A stretch of 64,000 bases of DNA, taken from contig NZ_JBCFZM010000002.1 of NCBI RefSeq assembly GCF_038594605.1, forward strand, positions 62,001 to 126,000, written 5' to 3'. The translations under genes were made by a program, and so were the position numbers. The notes under the pieces were generated by a model. That model saw only the letters and a list, made by a program, of their open reading frames with translations, had not been told where the DNA came from and did not search any database. This stretch comes from Alteriqipengyuania bathyomarina_B. GTDB taxonomy: Bacteria > Pseudomonadota > Alphaproteobacteria > Sphingomonadales > Sphingomonadaceae. Shown piece by piece: positions 43,840 through 53,542 of the stretch (positions are counted from its first letter, which is position 1; every line of letters begins with the position of its first letter).

Positions 43840-44691
43840 TCAGGACTCCTTGCCCGAATTGTCTTCAGAGGTGCCGCCGTCGGTCTCGGCGCCAGCATCC
43901 TGCTGCTGCATCAGCTTTTCCTGCTGCTCGGGCGTAACCTCGGTGTGAACCTCGTGCTCCGCCGCGCTTTCGACCAGGCCCGCATCCACATCTTCCGACT
44001 TCGTTTCGTCGGCGTTGCGACGCATCGCACCGGGGAACGGAGCATCCGAAGGCATCGGCAGCTTGACCGCGTCGGCAACCAGCATCCAGCTGTTCTTCGC
44101 GCCGGGCACCGAGCCCTTCACGAAGAGCAGGCCGCGATCCGTATCCGTGCGGACGATTTCGAGGTTCTGCTGCGTGCGCAGACGGTCGCCCATGTGGCCG
44201 GCCATCTTCTTGTTTTTGAAGACGCGGCCCGGATCCTGGCGGTTACCGGTCGAACCATGCGAACGGTGCGACAGCGAAACGCCGTGCGTCGCGCGCAGAC
44301 CGCCGAAGTTCCAACGCTTCATGGCACCCGCAAAGCCCTTGCCCTGCGTATAGCCCTGCACGTCGACCTTCTGGCCCGCAATGAAGTGATCGGCGGTGAT
44401 CGTCGCGCCGACGGGAAGGAGGCCTTCCTCGCTCTCGACGCGGAATTCCGCCACCTTCATCTTCAGGCCCACTTCCGCCTTCGCGAAAGCTTCGCGCTGC
44501 GGCTTGTTGACATTCTTTTGCTTTGCCTCGCCCGAGCCGACCTGAACGGACCAGTAGCCGTCGCGGTCGTGGGTGCGGTTGGCGGTGACCTGACAACCTT
44601 CCAGAGCAAGCACGGTCACGGGCACGTGCCGGCCATCCTCCTGGAACAGGCGGGTCATTCCGACCTTTTTGGCGATTACGCCAGTGCGCAT
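43840..44691 (-). CDS. rplC: Ribosomal protein L3 with an acidic C-terminal tail
   Basis: Large-subunit assembly initiator. The core has MRTGVIAKKVGMTRLFQEDG at the start, the Gln-methylation region GVSLSHRSHGSTGNRQDPGR, and KMAGHMGDRLRTQQNLEIVR. From about residue 225 a very acidic, Gln/Glu-rich tail of roughly 58 residues follows, taking the protein to 283 aa compared with about 210 in E. coli. The tail is without known function. An ATG one codon earlier (44694) is the alternative start; AGGAG lies just upstream of both. Confidence 0.97.
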   Translation of the reverse strand: MRTGVIAKKVGMTRLFQEDGRHVPVTVLALEGCQVTANRTHDRDGYWSVQVGSGEAKQKNVNKPQREAFAKAEVGLKMKVAEFRVESEEGLLPVGATITADHFIAGQKVDVQGYTQGKGFAGAMKRWNFGGLRATHGVSLSHRSHGSTGNRQDPGRVFKNKKMAGHMGDRLRTQQNLEIVRTDTDRGLLFVKGSVPGAKNSWMLVADAVKLPMPSDAPFPGAMRRNADETKSEDVDAGLVESAAEHEVHTEVTPEQQEKLMQQQDAGAETDGGTSEDNSGKES

Positions 44692-44694
44692 CAT

Positions 44695-44972
44695 AAAACT
44701 CCTAAACAGAGGCACCCCGGCCCATCCGGGGTGCGTGACAGGCCGGTTTCAACCGACCCCAGCCCAAGTTTTGATGCATCGCCCCGTCCGGGCTGATTGC
44801 GCGCCTAGGGAAAGGAGCGCGAGACGGGGGACGCAGCCCGGCCAAAGTCGAACGACCTGTCCGGCGGTATCCCGATGTCTTGCCGGGCCTTGCGGCCTGG
44901 CGGGGCTATCGAGCGCCCCGAAACTTCCCTGCCCGCTTAACGTCCGGCAGGAGGACGGAGAACCCGGCTCGG
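44695..44972. promoter_or_regulatory. Structured spacer between rpsJ and rplC
   Basis: About 278 bases, unusually long inside the S10 operon. Next to the rplC binding site is a perfect hairpin with arms GCACCCCGG (44712-44720) and CCGGGGTGC (44726-44734). Further pairing is possible between CCGGGCTG near 44788 and CAGCCCGG near 44834. No ORF is credible. It may be a regulatory leader or carry an internal promoter for rplC onwards. Confidence 0.5.
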
Positions 44973-45284
44973 TTAGGCGAGCTTGATCTCAACGTTTACA
45001 CCCGCGGCGAGGTCCAGCTTCATCAGCGCGTCGACCGTCTGGGCGTTGGGCTGCACGATGTCGAGCAGCCGCTTGTAGGTACGCACCTCGAACTGCTCGC
45101 GCGACTTCTTGTCGATGTGCGGGCCGCGGTTCACGGTGAACTTCTCGATGCGCGTCGGCAGGGGAATAGGTCCACGGATGAGCGCGCCGGTGCGGCGTGC
45201 AGTATCCGCGATCTCGCCCGTTGCCTGGTCGAGCACGCGGTGATCGAAGGCCTTGAGGCGAATACGGATATTCTGTGCGTCCAT
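44973..45284 (-). CDS. rpsJ: Ribosomal protein S10
   Basis: Small-subunit protein of 103 aa, also known as the NusE antitermination factor. It has IRIRLKAFDHRVLDQATGEI, PIPLPTRIEKFTVNRGPHID and KSREQFEVRTYKRLLDIV. It is the first gene of the S10 operon, separated from tuf by a terminator. Confidence 0.98.
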   Translation of the reverse strand: MDAQNIRIRLKAFDHRVLDQATGEIADTARRTGALIRGPIPLPTRIEKFTVNRGPHIDKKSREQFEVRTYKRLLDIVQPNAQTVDALMKLDLAAGVNVEIKLA

Positions 45285-45327
45285 GTCCTAGTCTACCGAT
45301 GCGAAAGAGCCAAGGGAGGTCCACCTC

Positions 45328-45390
45328 CCAAAAAATAAAGAACCGCCCCACCAAACCGAATGCTTCGGTGAGGGGCGGCCCTCGTGAAAT
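45328..45390 (-). terminator. Intrinsic terminator after tuf
   Basis: On the minus strand CCGCCCC pairs with GGGGCGG, and within it ACCGAA with TTCGGT around GCA. A U-rich tail TTCTTTATTTTTT follows. It lies between tuf and rpsJ and probably ends most str-operon transcription. Confidence 0.85.
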
Positions 45391-45435
45391 CTGACCGGCG
45401 GAGGAGCGAATCCCCCGCCGGTGCAGGCGCCTATA

Positions 45436-46626
45436 TTAGACGGTGATCTTGCTGACAACCCCCGAACCGACGGTGCGGCCACCTTCGCGGATTGCGAAGC
45501 GCAGGCCTTCATCCATCGCGATCGGCGCGATCAGCTTGACCGAGATGGTCACGTTGTCGCCCGGCATCACCATTTCCGTGCCTTCGGGAAGAATCACTTC
45601 GCCGGTCACGTCGGTGGTGCGGAAGTAGAACTGCGGGCGGTAGTTGGCGAAGAACGGCGTGTGACGGCCACCTTCGTCCTTCGACAGCACGTAGACCTCG
45701 GCGCTGAACTCGGTGTGCGGCGTAACCGAACCGGGCTTCGCGAGGACCTGACCGCGTTCCACGTCTTCACGTGCAACACCGCGGATCAGGGCACCGATGT
45801 TGTCGCCGGCCTGGCCCGAATCGAGCAGCTTGCGGAACATTTCGACGCCGGTCACGGTCGTCTTGGTGGTGTCCTTGATGCCGACGATTTCGACTTCGTC
45901 GCCAACATTCACGATGCCGGTTTCGACACGGCCGGTCACAACCGTACCACGACCCGAGATCGAGAACACGTCTTCGATCGGCATCAGGAACGCCTGGTCG
46001 ACCGGACGGTCGGGCTGCGGGATGTGCTCGTCAACGGCCTTCATCAGCTCGATGATCGAATCCTTGCCGATGTTGTCGTCGCGGCCTTCGAGAGCGGCCA
46101 GAGCCGAACCCTTGATGATCGGAATGTTGTCGCCATCGAAGTCGTACGCGCTAAGCAGCTCGCGAACTTCCAGCTCGACGAGCTCGAGGATTTCCTCGTC
46201 GTCGACCTGGTCGACCTTGTTCAGGTACACGACCAGCGCGGGCACGCCGACCTGACGCGAGAGCAGGATGTGCTCACGGGTCTGCGGCATGGGGCCGTCG
46301 GCAGCGTTCACCACCAGGATGGCGCCGTCCATCTGCGCCGCACCGGTGATCATGTTCTTCACATAGTCGGCGTGGCCGGGGCAGTCGACGTGCGCGTAGT
46401 GGCGGTTCTCGGTTTCGTACTCGACGTGCGCGGTCGAGATCGTGATCCCGCGCTCACGCTCTTCGGGAGCCTTGTCGATGTTGGCGAAATCGACGGCGGC
46501 GCCGCCGTAGACTTCCGCCATGACCTTGGTGATCGCAGCCGTCAGCGTGGTCTTGCCATGGTCAACGTGACCGATGGTGCCGATGTTGCAGTGCGGCTTG
46601 TTGCGCTCGAATTTTTCCTTCGCCAT
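45436..46626 (-). CDS. tuf: Elongation factor Tu
   Basis: GTPase of 396 aa that delivers aminoacyl-tRNA to the ribosome. G1 is GHVDHGKTTLTAAI at about residues 19-32, G3 is DCPGHADYVKNM, and G4 is NKVDQVDDEE. The ATG at 46626 gives the normal MAKEKFERNKPH start; an in-frame upstream extension of three residues is less likely. It follows fusA in the str operon after a spacer with a GGCGGCGCC/GGCGCCGCC hairpin. Only one copy is in the window. Confidence 0.99.
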   Translation of the reverse strand: MAKEKFERNKPHCNIGTIGHVDHGKTTLTAAITKVMAEVYGGAAVDFANIDKAPEERERGITISTAHVEYETENRHYAHVDCPGHADYVKNMITGAAQMDGAILVVNAADGPMPQTREHILLSRQVGVPALVVYLNKVDQVDDEEILELVELEVRELLSAYDFDGDNIPIIKGSALAALEGRDDNIGKDSIIELMKAVDEHIPQPDRPVDQAFLMPIEDVFSISGRGTVVTGRVETGIVNVGDEVEIVGIKDTTKTTVTGVEMFRKLLDSGQAGDNIGALIRGVAREDVERGQVLAKPGSVTPHTEFSAEVYVLSKDEGGRHTPFFANYRPQFYFRTTDVTGEVILPEGTEMVMPGDNVTISVKLIAPIAMDEGLRFAIREGGRTVGSGVVSKITV

Positions 46627-46672
46627 GTCTCTCAATACCTCTGTCTTAAATGGTAATTTGTGCGGGGAAGAA

Positions 46673-46702
46673 GGCGGCGCCCGCTCAAAATCAGGCGCCG
46701 CC
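46673..46702. other. Hairpin between fusA and tuf
   Basis: Perfect 9-bp arms GGCGGCGCC (46673-46681) and GGCGCCGCC (46694-46702) with a 12-base loop. The minus-strand tail TTCTTCC is poor in U, so it is more likely an mRNA stabiliser or weak attenuator than a full terminator. Confidence 0.6.
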
Positions 46703-46721
46703 CCTAAACCGATCGCTCGCC

Positions 46722-48815
<2,094 letters not shown>

Positions 48816-48888
48816 TGTCAATTCCTCGAAAGGTCAGAGTGAGGGGGAGCCGGGTAAGCCGCCCCCATATGGGGTTTTGTGTGACCGG

Positions 48889-49047
48889 TTAAAGACGGCC
48901 ATCGACGAGCAGGGCCGCCAGCGCCACCAGCGCCGCCACGATCCCGGCCGAGACGCCGATCCTCGCCGCCCGCACCTGCTCCGAAGAGTCGGGCGAGCGC
49001 AGACCGGCGACGAAGCCGAAGCGCAGCTGGCGCAGGCGGTCGCTCAC
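48889..49047 (-). CDS. Small membrane protein between rpsG and fusA
   Basis: A 52-aa ORF starting at GTG with AGGA six bases upstream, just after the rpsG stop. Translation runs MSDRLRQLRFGFVAGLRSPD, a basic/neutral N-terminus, then ARIGVSAGIVAALVALAALL, one membrane helix, ending VDGRL. I do not recognise the family. Its position inside the str operon and well-formed translation start support it being expressed; it may be a conserved sphingomonad small protein or an accident of GC-rich sequence. Confidence 0.55.
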   Translation of the reverse strand: MSDRLRQLRFGFVAGLRSPDSSEQVRAARIGVSAGIVAALVALAALLVDGRL

Positions 49048-49055
49048 GCGCGATC

Positions 49056-49526
49056 CTACCAGCGGTAGTGCGAGAAAGCGCGGTTCGCGTCCGCCATGCG
49101 GTGCGTATCTTCGCGCTTCTTCACCGCGTTGCCGCGATTGTTCGCCGCATCCATCAGCTCGCCCGAGAGGCGCGCCGACATCGTGGTTTCGGGGCGCCCG
49201 CGCGAGGCGGAGATCAGCCAGCGGATCGCCAGCGCCTGCGCACGTTCGGGACGCACTTCGACCGGCACCTGGTAGGTCGCACCACCGACACGGCGGCTGC
49301 GGACTTCGACCTGCGGTTTGATATTGTCGAGCGCGGCGTGGAACAGCTCCACCGGGTTCGCCTTGGCCTTCGCTTCGACCGTGTCGAGCGCGGTGTAGAC
49401 GATCTTCTCGGCGACAGCCTTCTTACCGTCGTACATCATGTTGTTCATGAACTTCGACAGCACCAGATCCTTGAACTTGGGATCGGGCAGGATTTCGCGC
49501 TTCTCTGGGCGACGACGACGACTCAT
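49056..49526 (-). CDS. rpsG: Ribosomal protein S7
   Basis: Small-subunit head protein of 156 aa: MSRRRRPEKREILPDPKFKD at the start, FMNNMMYDGKKAVAEKIVYT, and RRVGGATYQVPVEVRPERAQ. It ends HRMADANRAFSHYRW. A 183-base spacer filled with repeat elements separates it from rpsL; normally these genes are close. Confidence 0.98.
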   Translation of the reverse strand: MSRRRRPEKREILPDPKFKDLVLSKFMNNMMYDGKKAVAEKIVYTALDTVEAKAKANPVELFHAALDNIKPQVEVRSRRVGGATYQVPVEVRPERAQALAIRWLISASRGRPETTMSARLSGELMDAANNRGNAVKKREDTHRMADANRAFSHYRW

Positions 49527-49560
49527 GTCGTTATTCCTTCTGTTGGGCCCTCCCCATGCC

Positions 49561-49692
49561 GTCACCTCGAACTCGTTTCGGGGTCCAGTTTTCGGCGTGG
49601 GGCGGACCTTTCAAATCACATTGCACACGTCACAGCGGAGGAAGGCTGGATCCTGAAACTGCGGTCGCCCGAGGGCGACCTTTTCAGGATGA
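49561..49692. repeat. Composite inverted palindromic element between rpsL and rpsG
   Basis: The left end begins GTCACCTCGAACTCGTTTCG and continues to GGGGTCCAG; the right end, read on the minus strand, begins GTCATCCTGAAAAGGTCGCC and continues through GGCGACC to GGATCCAG. So two GTCA...TCCAG modules face each other with GTCA at the outside. The right module has a GGTCGCC/GGCGACC hairpin. The same outer arrangement is seen at 17094-17177. Confidence 0.75.
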
Positions 49693-49709
49693 CCTACCCC
49701 CCGGACAGG

Positions 49710-50081
49710 TCACTTCGGCCGCTTGGCACCGTACTTGGAACGGCTCTTGCGGCGATCCTTGACACCCTGCGTGTCGAGCACGCCGCGCAGCACGTGGTAG
49801 CGCACACCGGGAAGGTCGCGCACACGGCCGCCGCGGATCAGCACGACCGAGTGCTCCTGCAGGTTGTGGCCTTCGCCCGGGATGTAGCTGATGACTTCGC
49901 GCTGGTTGGTCAGGCGAACCTTGGCCACCTTGCGCAGAGCCGAGTTCGGCTTCTTCGGGGTCGTCGTGTAGACGCGGGTGCAAACGCCGCGCTTCTGCGG
50001 GTTCTGCTCCATCGCAGGGACCTTCGACTTGGCCTTCTGCGGCGTGCGGCCCTTGCGGACCAGCTGGTTGATGGTGGGCAT
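49710..50081 (-). CDS. rpsL: Ribosomal protein S12
   Basis: Decoding-centre protein of 123 aa. It has MPTINQLVRKGRTPQKAKSK, TTTPKKPNSALRKVAKVRLT with the Lys that is changed in streptomycin resistance present, and RVRDLPGVRYHVLRGVLD. It opens the str operon. The ATG at 50081 is preceded by an AGAGAG-type site; a longer in-frame extension upstream is not supported. Confidence 0.98.
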   Translation of the reverse strand: MPTINQLVRKGRTPQKAKSKVPAMEQNPQKRGVCTRVYTTTPKKPNSALRKVAKVRLTNQREVISYIPGEGHNLQEHSVVLIRGGRVRDLPGVRYHVLRGVLDTQGVKDRRKSRSKYGAKRPK

Positions 50082-50104
50082 TAAATTCTCTCTTCGTTCG
50101 TTAT

Positions 50105-50129
50105 CTGTGGCGACGGATTGTCGCCACAG
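50105..50129. promoter_or_regulatory. Leader hairpin of rpsL
   Basis: Perfect 10-bp arms CTGTGGCGAC and GTCGCCACAG with a five-base loop, 24 bases before the rpsL start codon. Position suggests a role in str-operon translation or mRNA stability, but no known S7-binding motif was recognised. Confidence 0.5.
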
Positions 50130-50133
50130 GGTC

Positions 50134-50179
50134 ACCTCATCCGGGCGCAAAAGTGGTGCCCACTTTTGCATGATGAGGT
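50134..50179. repeat. Nested palindrome upstream of rpsL
   Basis: Outer arms ACCTCATC and GATGAGGT enclose inner arms GCAAAAGTGG and CCACTTTTGC with a TGC loop. Its form resembles dispersed palindromes of alphaproteobacteria. It could also fold in the rpsL leader if transcription starts upstream. Confidence 0.75.
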
Positions 50180-50227
50180 TCCGGCGCTCTCAGACGAACA
50201 ATACGCCTGCGGGAGCCACCTCATCCG

Positions 50228-50371
50228 TTCGTGCTGAGCCTGTCGAAGTGCGAATGGATCGCGCCACGCCGGCCCGGCTGGATGGCTTCGCGCTTGCGAT
50301 CGAATGGAGTGTATCGGGGCCGTGCCAAGCGCCCCATAAGGGAGGCCGTTCGTCCTGAGCCTGTCGAAGGG
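50228..50371. repeat. Two copies of the TTCG..CTGAGCCTGTCGAA repeat
   Basis: Copies TTCGTGCTGAGCCTGTCGAA (50228-50247) and TTCGTCCTGAGCCTGTCGAA (50349-50368) lie in the same orientation about 120 bases apart. A third, inverted copy lies inside the pseudogene at 52893-52912. The partly palindromic unit is a common dispersed repeat in sphingomonads. Confidence 0.8.
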
Positions 50372-50659
50372 CAACGGCCTCTCGACTGGCAGGCGAAACA
50401 TCGCACGAGCCTGAAACGCTCCACCCGAACGCGCCCGCAAGGGACCACCCGGATTACTTTGACGGCTGCCCGCTTCCTTCTTGCGCGAGTCCCAGCGAAA
50501 GCGGGGACCTCCACGCGGCCCGGAAAAACAAATGAGGCCATCGCGACTCGCGACAGCCCCGGGACAAAACCGGCAATGTTCAGCTCTATAAGCCTTGGCG
50601 GGGCTGGGCCTCGCCTCGGTTGGTGGTGCGCTTAGTTGGATTTGGGGTGGGGGTCAAGA

Positions 50660-52450
50660 CTAGTCCGGCGGGGCTGTCACTGCAAATTTCTCAACTTGGT
50701 CGATGAGCATCCGCATATCATCAGGAACCTCATGGACGTGCATGACATCAACAATTCCCGATGCGGAAACACTGACCTTATAAGTCGGTTGAAGCTGGGA
50801 ATTAAGCCACGCCAATGCCTCTTTTCCAGGTATCAACTTTAAGCGCTCCTTAGGATCGCCCCATCGCGCGTCAAATTCTTCCAGCGCCTCCTGTATCAGC
50901 GTCGCCTCATGAGCCGACCGACGCTTACGCTCGTATGCCTTGTATCGCTCAGTAAACTGACTCAAAACATAAGACTTCTTCTGAGTACAAAACTGATCAA
51001 GCAATTTTTCCGCCGAATCTGAGTAATTGGTGACCACCCCACCCCTACTACGTCGCTCCTCAATCCTTTTTTCGATCAACCTATCAATCGCGGTCGGGAC
51101 AAGAACGAAGTTCTCAATTTCCTTACACGGATGAATCCTGCAAAACTCTGAGATTTCGGAAAGGTTTTTCCACACCTCCTCGCATTCAGCATCTCCTCTA
51201 TAATCCCGATCTAGTACGACACCACACAGGACAGTCCGACCCAACGGATGCTCCATGCCTTCCTTCAGGCTTCGAACTTTTTCAGGATTGAATCCTTCTG
51301 TTGCCACGACGGCAAAATCGGATCGCACAGCAATGCGCCTCTTGGACAGCTTCCGCGCAAACTGCCCAAGAAGCTTAAAGTCCAAGCCTTCCACGAACAA
51401 GACGCGCCTAGTCTTAGCCAGCTGCGTCAATATTGGATTCGCAGACGAGCCTAGCAGAGCAAACACCCCACCAAGCTCAAGGGGCGAACGAAGCCTCTTA
51501 GCCCGTGGTCTCTCCTTCGACACCAAAACGATATCGTCGGTTTCACACTCAGAAATAATCTCGGTTGAATGTGTCGCCAAAAGAATATCCGGCCCAAGCC
51601 CCTTCAATATTTCAACAAGCTGCCGCTGGAGATCAGAATGAAGGTATACATCGGGCTCATCTATCAGGAATATCGAAGATCCATGCGATTGAACTATATG
51701 CGTAAGCATCTGACACCAGACCTGAAAGCCGAAGCCTGACCAGAATATTTCTCGATCTTTTCGATTTTCAGGACAATACATGTACAGGTGAGGCTCGCCA
51801 TCTCTTGGCGCAATCTCCGGCTTTTGAATGCTCATCCCGGGCCATGTGGCCTCGACAAAGCCGCGGAAATCGTCAAACTTTTCAGGAAAATGGTACCAAA
51901 TATTCCTGAAGTTTCGGGATGCCTGATAATTTAGCAACGCGCGACGAGCGGTTTCCTTCTTAAATAGCTTTTCGTGGTGATCCACCGGACTAAGGATTGG
52001 CGCGAAGCCAACTTTGCATCTGAAATTTTTCGCAAATGTTGCTGGAGAGGCGCAGGGTCGCCCCTGCGCATTCGGAATGAGGTAGCAAGATTCTCGTTCG
52101 GGAAAATATAACGTCAGCGTATTCCCGTTGTGCAGATAGAAGACAATCTGTGCCGGCTCTTCGTCGTGATAATCAAAAAAGATGTTTTCCTCTGCGACAA
52201 ATGCGTTCCGCAGGTCGAATGAATGGCCAAGTGCCCTTCCGTTTGGAGCAGGAACCATTTCGGCCTTCTTGCTATTAGCCTTACGCATGGCCTCTGCAAG
52301 TATGCGAAAAGCCCCGACAACGGTAGATTTTCCAGCATTGTTCGGGCCGACAATTACGTTAAATGGCTTCAAGTCTATGCGAAATCGCTCAAACGCTTTA
52401 AACCGCGTGAATTCTATTCGAGTAAACCGATCAACGTTGTCCTGTGCCAT
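50660..52450 (-). CDS. OLD-like ATPase with TOPRIM domain (possible phage-defence nuclease)
   Basis: A 596-aa protein with an SMC/RecF-type AAA ATPase split around an insert: Walker A GPNNAGKST near residue 36, the C-loop-like WSGFGFQVWCQML near 237, Walker B SIFLIDEPDVYLH near 260 and a switch His in ATHSTEI. A TOPRIM domain follows with Glu in RVLFVEGLDFKLL near 350 and the DxD of GVVLDRDY near 420. This matches the OLD family (phage P2 Old, GajA of Gabija). No UvrD-like GajB partner or other system gene is adjacent. It has visibly lower GC than the flanks and no clear ribosome binding site, which suggests recent transfer. Confidence 0.8.
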   Translation of the reverse strand: MAQDNVDRFTRIEFTRFKAFERFRIDLKPFNVIVGPNNAGKSTVVGAFRILAEAMRKANSKKAEMVPAPNGRALGHSFDLRNAFVAEENIFFDYHDEEPAQIVFYLHNGNTLTLYFPERESCYLIPNAQGRPCASPATFAKNFRCKVGFAPILSPVDHHEKLFKKETARRALLNYQASRNFRNIWYHFPEKFDDFRGFVEATWPGMSIQKPEIAPRDGEPHLYMYCPENRKDREIFWSGFGFQVWCQMLTHIVQSHGSSIFLIDEPDVYLHSDLQRQLVEILKGLGPDILLATHSTEIISECETDDIVLVSKERPRAKRLRSPLELGGVFALLGSSANPILTQLAKTRRVLFVEGLDFKLLGQFARKLSKRRIAVRSDFAVVATEGFNPEKVRSLKEGMEHPLGRTVLCGVVLDRDYRGDAECEEVWKNLSEISEFCRIHPCKEIENFVLVPTAIDRLIEKRIEERRSRGGVVTNYSDSAEKLLDQFCTQKKSYVLSQFTERYKAYERKRRSAHEATLIQEALEEFDARWGDPKERLKLIPGKEALAWLNSQLQPTYKVSVSASGIVDVMHVHEVPDDMRMLIDQVEKFAVTAPPD

Positions 52451-52738
52451 GGAGGTTAACTACTCGTTGGCGGCGTTGTGAAAAAGCCAAAAGGTTGGTT
52501 TCACTGTGGAGTAATGAAGAAAGGGAGGGCTGTCCTACTCCCCTGCAATCTGCAATCTGCCTGCGGCTATGCCCGCAGATGAGTCTTTCGATGGGTCCGC
52601 CGAGGACCGTCGCCCGAACACGCGCGTTTGTTTGTTTGGCCTCAAGCGCCGGCGCTCGCATCCGCTCGCTTGGCTACCGCGCCATACGGCGCGACGGGCG
52701 GTCGCCCTTGCCTCGCCTGCGGCTCGGAAGTCAGCGCC
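52451..52738. other. Intergenic region upstream of the ATPase-TOPRIM gene
   Basis: Nearly 290 bases without a supported gene. It holds the promoter side of the minus-strand ATPase gene and a short tandem repeat (CTGCAAT, CTGCAAT, CTGC) near 52544-52562. Composition shifts here from AT-richer (left) to GC-rich (right), marking the edge of the acquired gene. Confidence 0.5.
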
Positions 52739-52892
52739 ATGACCGTAAACAAGCGCAAGATACCCCGCCAGGCGACCTCCGCCGTGGCCTGGACCGGCGA
52801 TCCGCCCGAGGACGACGATCCGCTGCTGGCCTTTGCGCCCTACCTGCACGCAGCTCCGCGCGGCAACTCGATCACGCCCGAGCGGCAGCGGC

Positions 52893-52912
52893 GCCCTTCG
52901 ACAGGCTCAGGA
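52893..52912. repeat. Dispersed repeat inserted into the pseudogene
   Basis: The sequence CTTCGACAGGCTCAGGACAG and neighbours are the reverse complement of the repeat at 50349-50368. It lies just after the codons for ERQR and shifts the frame, so it appears to have landed in coding sequence. Confidence 0.75.
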
Positions 52913-53141
52913 CAGGGTTTGTCGCGACGCTCGCGGCGACGGGGATCGTCACGCAGGCGGCGCGCGAGTCATCTTTCTGCCTACCGCTCCGCTACATAAG
53001 GCGACGCGGCAAGAGCATGGAGGCGCTCTACCGCCTGCGCGCCAAGCCGGGGGCGGAGGGGTTTGCCGGCGCGTGGGATGCGGCGCTGGAGCACGGGGTG
53101 CAGCGGCTGGAGGATTGTGTGCGTTTTTTTGCCAGGCCTAC

Positions 53142-53260
53142 CGCTTCCGCTGCTTGAGGCCTGTTGCGCGCGCCAAACGACATTCGCAGAAACGAGGGAT
53201 TTTTTTGCCCATAACAGTGTGTCAGGTGTGTCAGGCGACCGCCCTCAAGCAGCGGAAGCG
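53142..53260. repeat. 18-bp perfect inverted repeat around 83 bp in the pseudogene
   Basis: Arms CGCTTCCGCTGCTTGAGG (53142-53159) and CCTCAAGCAGCGGAAGCG (53243-53260). The interior has short tandem copies of GTGTGTCAG and T-runs and no ORF. It lies at a break in the decayed gene, as a small inserted element would. Confidence 0.8.
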
Positions 53261-53542
53261 AAGCTGGGCATTAGCCTTACCGGTAGGGCAACCAAGGACT
53301 CACAAGCCCGACAACGCGCTGCTGCGCTTCCTCCTCCGGCATCGCCTGCCCGCGCGCTACGCCGCCGACAGCCATGTCGCGCCCGGGCATCCGCTCTACG
53401 AACGCATCCGTGAAGAGGTGCTGGAGCCGAAGCGGCGCCAGAGGAAGAGAGACGAGGCGGCGATCTTTGCGTCGATCGATGCGAAGCTCGCGAAGATCCG
53501 TACGCGGCGCACCGCAGCACGCGAAGAGAGGGCCGGATCCGT

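Larger units (their letters stand above)
50082..50659. other. Repeat-rich upstream region of rpsL
   Basis: No gene seen in 578 bases. It holds a perfect hairpin (CTGTGGCGAC/GTCGCCACAG, 50105-50129) in the rpsL leader, a nested palindrome (ACCTCATC and GCAAAAGTGG with their complements, 50134-50179), two TTCG..CTGAGCCTGTCGAAG repeats (near 50228-50250 and 50349-50371) and a GAGTCCCAGCGAAAGCGGGG module near 50489-50513. The rpsL promoter should also be here but I could not place it. Confidence 0.7.

Noticed and set aside
50660..52450. Assignment of the ATPase-TOPRIM gene to Gabija (gajA)
   Set aside because: No GajB-type helicase gene is next to it and sequence alone cannot separate OLD classes.
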